Shown here piece after piece: positions 1 to 4,853 of a DNA stretch of 5,187 bases. The DNA comes from PALSA-505 sp035308365 (GTDB lineage: Bacteria; Actinomycetota; Actinomycetes; Streptosporangiales; Streptosporangiaceae). The stretch spans positions 1 to 5,187 of the forward strand of contig DATGGU010000152.1 in NCBI GenBank assembly GCA_035308365.1. Reading direction: 5' to 3'. The stretch's first letter is position 1. Each line of letters opens with the position of its first letter. Below the pieces are notes generated by a model that was not told the DNA's origin, did not search any database, and worked only from the letters and a program-made list of their open reading frames with translations. The translations under genes and the position numbers were made by a program.

Positions 1-367
1 GGCCGATCCAGGCTTCGACCGCCACCCTAGGGCGTCGATCCGGGCTTCGACCGCCACCCGAGGGCGCCGAGTGACGGCCGATCCAGGCTTCGACCGCCAC
101 CCGAGGGCGTCGATCCGGGGTTCGATCGCCACCCGAGGGCGCCGAGCGGCGGCCGATCCAGGGTTCGACCGCAACCCGAGGGCGCCGAGCGGCGAGCAGA
201 TCCGGGCTTCGACCGCCACCCGAGGGCGTCGATCCGGGGTTCGACCGCCACCCGAGGGCGCCGAGCGGCGGCCGATCCAGGGTTGGACCGCCACCTGAGG
301 GCGTCGAGTGGCGGTCGATCCGGGTTTCGACCGCCACCTGAGGGCGTCGATCCGGGTTTCGACCGCC
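1..367. repeat. GC-rich tandem repeat array, 32/43-bp units, about ten copies
   Basis: Ten units begin with CGATCC(A/G)GG at 4, 36, 79, 111, 154, 199, 230, 273, 316 and 348; the last is cut short. The core of about 32 bases ends in CGACCGCCACCCGAGGGCG. Longer units of 43-45 bases add a tail such as CCGAGCGGCGGC. Short and long units partly alternate. Where units join with GTCGATCC, the sequence holds an inverted repeat GTCGA-N8-TCGAC (for example 34-51), so transcripts could form serial small hairpins. Open frames here merely translate the repeat and look unlike proteins, so I call no gene. The array starts at or before the window edge and lies just downstream of the cassette's last gene. Its function is unknown. 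Confidence 0.9.
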
Positions 368-382
368 TTGGTAGGAAAGGCG
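364..382 (-). terminator. weak candidate hairpin downstream of the MetRS-like gene
   Basis: The only hairpin between the last stop codon and the repeat array has a 6-bp stem, CGCCTT pairing with AAGGCG, around a 7-base loop, about 20 bases after the stop. There is no U-tract. Actinobacteria do use U-less terminators, but the stem is short, so this is tentative. Hairpins inside the adjacent array could serve the same purpose. Confidence 0.25.
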
Positions 383-401
383 AAGGGAAGGGTGGCTGGG
401 G

Positions 402-1721
402 TCACGAGCCGGTTATCGCCGCGAGCAGGCCGGGGGCGCGGGACGGGCCGGCCGCGAGCAGACAGCGCAGGGCCAGGCCCGGGTCGAAAGCGGCGAACTC
501 CAGCGCGTGCCCGGCCCGCTCGATCTCCGCGTCGGCGAGGTCGGGGGGCAGCGTGCCGCCGGACGCCAGCGCGGCCGCGACCCAGTCGCGGAACTGGGCG
601 TAGGCCTGCCGGGTGAAGCCGCTCTCGTAGCGGTCCGGCCGGTCCCAGCACAGGAACATGCGCACCACGGCCGGGTCCTCGTCCGCGAGGAACTCGTGCG
701 CCCAGACCGCGTGGTTGCGGCTGGTGGAGAACTTCAGGCCATCCAGCCGGTAGAAGCCGTTCACGACCAGGCCGCCCAGCCAGCCCGGCCGCAGGCCGGC
801 GGCGCTGAACAGGGCCGGGAACAGCAGGCCGAAGTAGAAGGCGTTGTCGATGCCGAGGAAATGCCAGCACTCCCCCACCTGCTGCCAGGCCGCCAGGTAA
901 TCATCGGCCCCCGATGCGGACGCGTCCAGTTTGCGGGCGATCCCGGCCAGCAGGCCGAGGCCCATCTCCACCCACACGTCGATCCGCTGGCCGTCATCGC
1001 CGTGCGGGATGCCCCAGTCCGCCGGGTAGGCCAGCGGCACGCCGGGCAGCCCGGTCTCCAGGTAGTGGCCGAGCAGCGAGCGGACCCTGACCGGCATCGC
1101 CGCCCGCGACCAGATATCGGTCAGCACGGCCCGGCAGGACTCAAGGCGCAGCAGCGGGATTGCCACCGTTATGTCCTCCGGCGCCCCGCCGCAGCGGGTG
1201 CAGCTCGCGCCGGACAGGTTGGCCGCCGTGGTGAACGCCCCGCAGGCCTCGCAGGTGCCGCCGCAGGACCCGGCGCCGCACCAGGGGCAGTCGCCAGAAA
1301 CGTAGGCGTAGTGCAGCATCGTGCCGCAGGCCGCGCAGCGGGCCAGGGTAACCGGCTCGACCTCGACCGCACCGGTGGCGGCAAGCTCGGCCAGCAGCCG
1401 GGCCACCATGTCCCGGTACCCGGCGTCGGCCCTGGGGTCGGCGAAGACGTCGTAGCCGACCCCGGCCAGGCGCAGCGACCGCCGGACCAGTTCCTCGTAC
1501 TCGTCCAGCATCGCCTCGGGGGTGCGGGCCTCCTTGGCTGCCATGGCCAGCACGTGGTTCTGGTGCGGGTCCAGGCCGCTGACCGTCAGCGTGCGCTGCC
1601 CGCGCACGCGCGCCGCCCTGGCCGCCACGTCGGCGGCGATGAACGGCCCGCTGAGGTGGCCGACGTGCAGTGACCCGTTGGGTGTCGGCGCGGTCGCGGT
1701 CACGACCACCAGGGTGTCCAT
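402..1721 (-). CDS. methionyl-tRNA-synthetase-like amino-acid-activating enzyme, probable subunit of a split hydrazine synthetase
   Basis: This 439-residue protein has the class I synthetase core. The HIGH signature is HVGH (19-22) within APTPNGSLHVGH, and the KMSKS loop is KFSTSR (330-335). The zinc region has four CxxC pairs (129/132, 145/148, 157/160, 174/177), and HFLGID (287-292) matches MetRS HFIGKD. It is shorter than a housekeeping MetRS and keeps only a short C-terminal tail where the anticodon-binding domain would be. Several methionine-pocket positions differ, so methionine and tRNA are unlikely substrates. In Spb40-type hydrazine synthetases such a domain, fused to a cupin, adenylates an amino acid (glycine in Spb40) and passes it to an N-hydroxylated lysine. 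Here the cupin is a separate gene in the same cluster, so I infer the same role. It starts with ATG, 5 bases after AGGAGGAG, which overlaps the hydroxylase stop codon. An unrelated tRNA-dependent role is the main alternative. Confidence 0.85.
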   Translation of the reverse strand: MDTLVVVTATAPTPNGSLHVGHLSGPFIAADVAARAARVRGQRTLTVSGLDPHQNHVLAMAAKEARTPEAMLDEYEELVRRSLRLAGVGYDVFADPRADAGYRDMVARLLAELAATGAVEVEPVTLARCAACGTMLHYAYVSGDCPWCGAGSCGGTCEACGAFTTAANLSGASCTRCGGAPEDITVAIPLLRLESCRAVLTDIWSRAAMPVRVRSLLGHYLETGLPGVPLAYPADWGIPHGDDGQRIDVWVEMGLGLLAGIARKLDASASGADDYLAAWQQVGECWHFLGIDNAFYFGLLFPALFSAAGLRPGWLGGLVVNGFYRLDGLKFSTSRNHAVWAHEFLADEDPAVVRMFLCWDRPDRYESGFTRQAYAQFRDWVAAALASGGTLPPDLADAEIERAGHALEFAAFDPGLALRCLLAAGPSRAPGLLAAITGS

Positions 1722-1732
1722 TGGAACTCCTC

Positions 1733-2995
1733 CTATTCAGGGCAGGTGGACAGGGCGATCGACCCGGCGATCTCACCGGCCCGGATCGCGGTGGTGGACA
1801 GCAGCGTCGAGGAGATCCCGTGGCTGGCCTCGGAGGCGCCCTGAACGTAGATCCCGCAGCGCATCTGCTCCGAGGTGATCATGCGGTGATCGCGGTCCAG
1901 CCGCACCGGCTGCCCGGGCTCGGCCTTGCAGTAGCTGCTGAGCTGCCCGAGGACACACAGCGGGCTGCGCGGCCGGTAACCGCTGGCGTAGATCAGCCAG
2001 TCGGCGTGCACCTGGGTGACGCTGCCGTCCGGCAGGTAGGCGATGTCCACGTCCACCCCGGCGCCGGCCGGCCGGACCGCCGTCACCCGGGACAGATTGC
2101 GCATGATCAGGCGGCGTTCGCCGCTGACCATCTCGGCGTAGACGCGCCGGTGCAGTTCGACGATCAGGCCGGTGTCCACGGCCGAGTAGTTGGTGTTGGA
2201 GTGGTAGCCGAACATCATGTCCTTGACCTCGGCCGGGGCGTTGTAGAACAGGTCCACGGTGGCCGGGTCGAAGATCGCGTTCACGAACGGGGTATCGTCG
2301 GCCGGGCTGTAACCGTACCTGGCGAACACCGAGTGCACCTGCGCCCGCTCGAACCGGCGGTGCAGGTACTCCACCACCTCGGCGCCGCTCTGCCCGGCGC
2401 CCACCACCACGAAGGTCAGTGGGTCGTCCGGCGGCACGTCGCGCAGCCGGTACAGCAGTTCCTCGCTGTGCCAGACCTTGGGCGAGACCGGCACGCCCGG
2501 TGGCAGCCAGGGCTCCAGCCCGGTCGCCACGACGAGGTTGCGTGTCCGGTAGCGTACCTCGCCGGTGCCGTCGGTCCGGCGGGCCACCACGTCGATGTGC
2601 CTCACCTTGCCGCCGGTCAGGACGGGGATTGCGTCGACGGCTTCGAGGCCATAGGTCACCCGGTGCCGCAGCCGGGCGGCGGCCCAGCAGAGGTAGTCGT
2701 GGAACTCGACGCGGGTCGGGCTGAATTCCCTGGAGTTGATGAACGTGGCCAGGCGGTTCTTGGAATGCAGGTAAGCCAGGAAGCTGAAGTCGCTGGTCGG
2801 GTCCCGCATGGTGACCAGGTCCTTGAGGAAGGACACCTGCATGGTGGCGCCGCTGATCAGCATGCCCCGGTGCCAGCCGAACTCCTCCTGCCGCTCGATG
2901 AAGGCGGCGCGGACCGGGGTGTCCTCCAGGGCGATGGCGAGGGCGAGGTTGGACGGGCCGAACCCGATGCCGAGCACGTCGAGGGTTTGCGTCAT
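1733..2995 (-). CDS. flavin-dependent L-lysine/L-ornithine N-hydroxylase-type monooxygenase
   Basis: This 420-residue class B flavin monooxygenase belongs to the family of IucD, PvdA, SidA, KtzI and Spb38, which hydroxylate the side-chain amine of lysine or ornithine using FAD, NADPH and O2. Visible motifs are the FAD site GIGFGPSN (9-16); the substrate/cofactor segment MQVSFLKDLVTMRDPTSDF (52-70), whose Lys58 matches the conserved substrate-contacting Lys; the NADPH site GAGQSGAE (199-206); NTNY (267-270); and YASGY (336-340). The length is typical. I chose ATG at 2995 because it follows AAGGA by six bases and overlaps the exporter stop as ATGA, indicating translational coupling; the frame stays open 23 codons upstream, without support. 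Beside MetRS-like and cupin genes, its likely product is N6-hydroxylysine (or N5-hydroxyornithine), the nucleophile for N-N bond formation. Lysine versus ornithine cannot be decided by eye. A siderophore role is less likely, as no siderophore assembly gene is present. Confidence 0.92.
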   Translation of the reverse strand: MTQTLDVLGIGFGPSNLALAIALEDTPVRAAFIERQEEFGWHRGMLISGATMQVSFLKDLVTMRDPTSDFSFLAYLHSKNRLATFINSREFSPTRVEFHDYLCWAAARLRHRVTYGLEAVDAIPVLTGGKVRHIDVVARRTDGTGEVRYRTRNLVVATGLEPWLPPGVPVSPKVWHSEELLYRLRDVPPDDPLTFVVVGAGQSGAEVVEYLHRRFERAQVHSVFARYGYSPADDTPFVNAIFDPATVDLFYNAPAEVKDMMFGYHSNTNYSAVDTGLIVELHRRVYAEMVSGERRLIMRNLSRVTAVRPAGAGVDVDIAYLPDGSVTQVHADWLIYASGYRPRSPLCVLGQLSSYCKAEPGQPVRLDRDHRMITSEQMRCGIYVQGASEASHGISSTLLSTTAIRAGEIAGSIALSTCPE

Positions 2996-4257
2996 TGCAT
3001 GTCCTTCGAGAACGTGATGAACAGCGTTGCCGCCGCGACGGCCAGTACGCCGCACAGCGCCCACGGAAGCGACGGCCGGATCGAGAAGGCGAAGACCCCA
3101 AGTGCCGGGCCTGCCACCTGCCCGGTCGTCCGGAAGGTGCTGAGCGCGCCCTGGTAGGCCCCGTGAGTCTGTGGAGTGGACATCATCATGGCCACGGCGG
3201 GCGTGACCGGGTTGAAGATGATCTCACCGAGCGTCCACAGCGCGACGCTGACGGCCAGCAGCGGCAGCACCGACCCGGCCAGCAGGATCGCGTAGCCACC
3301 GCAGATCAGGACGCCGCCGCAGGTGAGCGGTACCGCGTAGGGCAGCCGCCGGGTCAGGTAGGACACCGGGAGCTGGAACACGATCACCGCGATCGCATTC
3401 GCGCTGAAGAAGATGCCGAGCAGTTCGAGGTTGTAGTGGTGCCTGGAGATGGTGAGCGGCAGCGCGCCGGACTGCTGGCTGTAGCAGGTCGCCACGCAGG
3501 TGACACCGAGGCAGAAGGTCAGGTAGCGGCGGTCGTGGCGGAGCCGCCGGGGTTTTGGCCCCGGCGGCGTCTGGGTGTCCGGGGCCGGCTGGGAATCCGG
3601 AGCGGGCTGGGGGTCCGGCACCGGCTGGGCGTCCGGCACCAGCGGGGGGTCCGGCACCGGCTGGGAATCCGGAGCGGGCTGGGCGTCCGGCACCGGCTGG
3701 CGGTCAGGTGGCAGGCGCTGGGCGGCGAGGGCGAAGGCGGCGGAGGTGACCGCGTCGATGAGGAACAGCGCGGTCAGCGAACGGGTCAGCAGGAACGTCG
3801 CCATCGGCGGCCCGATGGCGGCACCGATGTTGTAGGCGAGCTGGAAGAACGCGTACCGCTGCACGCGCTCGGCGGGCTGGGAGACCCGGCCGATCGCGGT
3901 GGTCGCGGCCGGCATGTAGGCCCGGTTGCACACGGTGACGCAGCACACCAGCGCGACGGTCAGCGGATACGAACCGGTGGCGATGAGCAGGGCGGTGAAG
4001 AATGCTGATCCAGCCATCGACGCGATGATCGTCTGGCGGCTGCCGATCCGGGACACCCCGGCGCCGCCGAGGGCGGATCCTCCGATCGCGAATAGCGCCG
4101 CCAGCAGCAGGGCCAAGCCGATCTTCCAGGCTGCGGTGTGCCGTACCGCGAGGATGAGCGCGAGAAAAACGCTGACGTAGCCACCGGCGTTGTTGATCAG
4201 GACGCCAATGGACAGCAGCCTGATCGGCGCCGGAACCGAGCGAACACTGAGGCTTAT
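2992..4257 (-). CDS. major facilitator superfamily exporter with a repeat-bearing central loop
   Basis: Read from an ATA codon, this is a 421-residue inner-membrane protein with about twelve hydrophobic segments in two halves. TM1 lies near residues 12-37. A motif-A-like loop, GGAGVSRIGSRQ (64-75), follows TM2. The central cytoplasmic loop (about 182-240) carries proline-rich six-residue repeats and a basic PKPRRLRHDRR end. It looks like a drug/metabolite:H+ antiporter and probably exports the cassette's product or protects the host from it; the substrate is inferred from context only. Start choice is difficult. TTG at 4116 would delete TM1 and part of TM2, and no ATG, GTG or TTG lies in frame between it and the TGA at 4260-4258. 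The ATA directly after that TGA is six bases from AGGAGG (4269-4264) and gives the natural N-terminus (M)SLSVRSVPAPIRLL. The stop overlaps the hydroxylase start. A mutated or mis-sequenced start codon is possible. Confidence 0.85.
   Translation of the reverse strand: MSLSVRSVPAPIRLLSIGVLINNAGGYVSVFLALILAVRHTAAWKIGLALLLAALFAIGGSALGGAGVSRIGSRQTIIASMAGSAFFTALLIATGSYPLTVALVCCVTVCNRAYMPAATTAIGRVSQPAERVQRYAFFQLAYNIGAAIGPPMATFLLTRSLTALFLIDAVTSAAFALAAQRLPPDRQPVPDAQPAPDSQPVPDPPLVPDAQPVPDPQPAPDSQPAPDTQTPPGPKPRRLRHDRRYLTFCLGVTCVATCYSQQSGALPLTISRHHYNLELLGIFFSANAIAVIVFQLPVSYLTRRLPYAVPLTCGGVLICGGYAILLAGSVLPLLAVSVALWTLGEIIFNPVTPAVAMMMSTPQTHGAYQGALSTFRTTGQVAGPALGVFAFSIRPSLPWALCGVLAVAAATLFITFSKDMQ
3571..3714 (-). 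repeat. in-frame 18-bp tandem repeat in the exporter's central loop
   Basis: Eight 18-base units, the one at 3697-3714 degenerate, run in phase with the reading frame. They encode six-residue repeats of the form P-(V/A)-P-D-(A/S/P/T)-Q, for example PVPDAQ, PAPDSQ and PAPDTQ, at residues 182-229, followed by PPGPKPRR. The position is the TM6-TM7 cytoplasmic loop, which tolerates length change. Because the unit is a multiple of three, copy number could vary between strains without breaking the gene. Confidence 0.92.
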
Positions 4258-4340
4258 TCAGAACCTCCTGGTGATCAGCCAGCCACCACAGCTCATAGAC
4301 CTGGTGTCACGGCCACTGGGCTGGTTTTGAATAAGTCTCA
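4248..4340. repeat. 18-bp imperfect inverted repeat framing the cupin-exporter spacer
   Basis: The arms 4248-4265 (TGAGGCTTATTCAGAACC) and 4323-4340 (GGTTTTGAATAAGTCTCA) are inverted copies matching at 16 of 18 positions, with a 57-base spacer. In the transcript one arm overlaps the ATG of a short upstream ORF. The other covers the end of the exporter ribosome binding site and its ATA start, so folding would hide that start. It could be an operator pair, a translational switch or the ends of a tiny mobile element. No target-site duplication flanks it. Pairing is 16 bp plus two A-C mismatches in the mRNA sense, while the two differences become G-U pairs in the opposite strand. Confidence 0.75.
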
Positions 4341-4341
4341 T
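4258..4341 (-). other. 27-codon upstream ORF in frame with the exporter (possible leader peptide)
   Basis: The frame opens with ATG at 4341, begins MRLIQNQPSGR, ends WLITRRF, and stops at TGA 4260-4258, immediately before the exporter's ATA. It contains a second ATG and the exporter's AGGAGG, so ribosomes finishing it would sit on the exporter start. I see no good ribosome binding site in front of it and no protein family resemblance. It may be a coupling leader, a decayed N-terminal extension of the exporter, or chance. Confidence 0.3.
4264..4269 (-). promoter_or_regulatory. ribosome binding site that points to an ATA start
   Basis: AGGAGG on the minus strand lies six bases upstream of ATA at 4257-4255, an ideal spacing. 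A TGA in the same frame sits between them, so no start further upstream can be used. This site is the main reason for placing the exporter start at ATA. Confidence 0.7.
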
Positions 4342-4366
4342 AGCGCTGGCAGCGTGGAAGGAGACT

Positions 4367-4702
4367 TCAGGCGGACGGCTCCCAGTAGAGGTTCAGGGTG
4401 ACGAGCGGATCGGTGCCGGAGCGGTTGACGACCACGTGCTGTTCTTCGCTCTCCAGCAGCACGACGTTGCCGGTGTGTGCCGTCTGCTGGCTGCCGCCGG
4501 CCTGGACCTCCGCGCTCCCGCTCACGATCACGACGAGCTCACGCTGGGAATGCTGATCCGGGTCGCTCTTCCCGCCGGGCGGAGTCACGCACCACATGGC
4601 ACCGAACGGCAGGTCGCCGATGTCGGAATACTGGGTCCACCGGCCCGCAAGGATGCCGAACTCCGGTTCGAGCCGGGCAGAATCTCCGGCCAAGATCCGC
4701 AT
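4367..4702 (-). CDS. small stand-alone cupin, probable N-N bond-forming partner of the MetRS-like enzyme
   Basis: This 111-residue single-domain cupin has a conserved first motif in variant form, PDQHSQRELVVIVSG (48-62), giving candidate metal ligands His51 and Glu55 with Asp49 in place of the usual first His. The second motif supplies His89 (EEQHVVVN); the usual PxG of that motif is absent. It has no signal peptide and is cytosolic. Many cupins are enzymes or sensors of unrelated function, so the assignment rests on context: Spb40-type hydrazine synthetases consist of a cupin joined to a MetRS-like domain, and both parts occur here as separate genes beside an amine N-hydroxylase. The cupin would rearrange the aminoacyl ester of the hydroxylamine into a hydrazine. 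It is the promoter-proximal gene. ATG at 4702 is preferred to GTG at 4708 because of its spacing to AGGAGG. Confidence 0.82.
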   Translation of the reverse strand: MRILAGDSARLEPEFGILAGRWTQYSDIGDLPFGAMWCVTPPGGKSDPDQHSQRELVVIVSGSAEVQAGGSQQTAHTGNVVLLESEEQHVVVNRSGTDPLVTLNLYWEPSA

Positions 4703-4711
4703 GAGCACTGC

Positions 4712-4717
4712 CCTCCT
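4712..4717 (-). promoter_or_regulatory. ribosome binding site of the cupin gene
   Basis: AGGAGG lies 9 bases before ATG at 4702 but only 3 bases before the in-frame GTG at 4708, so the ATG is the better start. The site abuts the last of three 11-bp-period repeats, so a protein bound there could also affect translation or early elongation. Confidence 0.75.
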
Positions 4718-4746
4718 GTTATCACCTTGTTACAAGTCTGTCACAA
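4717..4746. promoter_or_regulatory. three direct repeats at an 11-bp period, candidate activator or operator site
   Basis: On the minus strand the octamers TTGTGACA, TTGTAACA and TGATAACA start at 4746, 4735 and 4724, exactly 11 bases apart, so they lie on one face of the helix. The middle copy is also part of a palindrome, CTTGT-A-ACAAG, at 4726-4736. SARP-family activators of secondary-metabolite clusters bind heptamer direct repeats with this period, typically about 8 bp upstream of a -10 element. Read on the plus strand, TAACTA follows the last copy at that distance; in the cupin direction the spacing fits poorly. The binding protein is unknown. Confidence 0.5.
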
Positions 4747-4775
4747 TTAACCGTAACTAGCTACATTTCTGTCTA
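4746..4775 (-). promoter_or_regulatory. candidate promoter for the cassette
   Basis: The stretch 4709-4800 is strikingly AT-rich compared with its surroundings and lies just upstream of the first gene. The best sigma-70-like pair I can see is TAGACA (4775-4770, five of six matches to TTGACA) and GTTAAT (4751-4746, weak) with an 18-base spacer. Transcription would start near 4740, inside the 11-bp repeats. Other pairings are possible. Confidence 0.3.
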
Positions 4776-4853
4776 AAATATCCGTAAAGTCCTTTTTGGT
4801 TTTGCTGATGATCATTGGGCCTGGGATCGCAGCAGGCCTGGGCCACTGGCGGG

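Noticed and set aside
71..298. Small plus-strand protein in the left array
   Set aside because: It only translates the tandem repeat, has no ribosome binding site, and phase changes with unit length.
507..1673. Long plus-strand open frames opposite the MetRS-like, hydroxylase and exporter genes
   Set aside because: They are antisense shadows from high-GC coding sequence with arginine/proline/alanine/glycine-rich, motif-free translations.
402..1721. Housekeeping or mupirocin-type resistance methionyl-tRNA synthetase
   Set aside because: It lacks a full anticodon-binding domain, has changed methionine-pocket residues, and sits in a biosynthetic-looking cluster with an N-hydroxylase and a cupin.
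1733..2995. Siderophore (hydroxamate) gene cluster
   Set aside because: The N-hydroxylase family fits, but there is no acyltransferase, NRPS, NIS synthetase or iron-uptake gene in the window, and the MetRS-like and cupin partners point elsewhere.
2996..3064. Longer N-terminus for the hydroxylase from a start at 3064
   Set aside because: The 23 extra residues do not resemble the family, which begins just before the GxGxxN motif. The ATG at 2995 has its own ribosome binding site and the ATGA overlap.
2992..4116. Exporter start at the TTG at 4116
   Set aside because: It would remove a clear first membrane segment and part of the second, and it lies in the middle of continuous membrane-protein coding sequence.
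4248..4340. Confirmed miniature transposable element
   Set aside because: The inverted arms are suggestive, but I see no target-site duplication at the edges and cannot search for other copies.
4703..4708. GTG at 4708 as the cupin start
   Set aside because: It is only three bases from AGGAGG, which is too close; ATG at 4702 has workable spacing.
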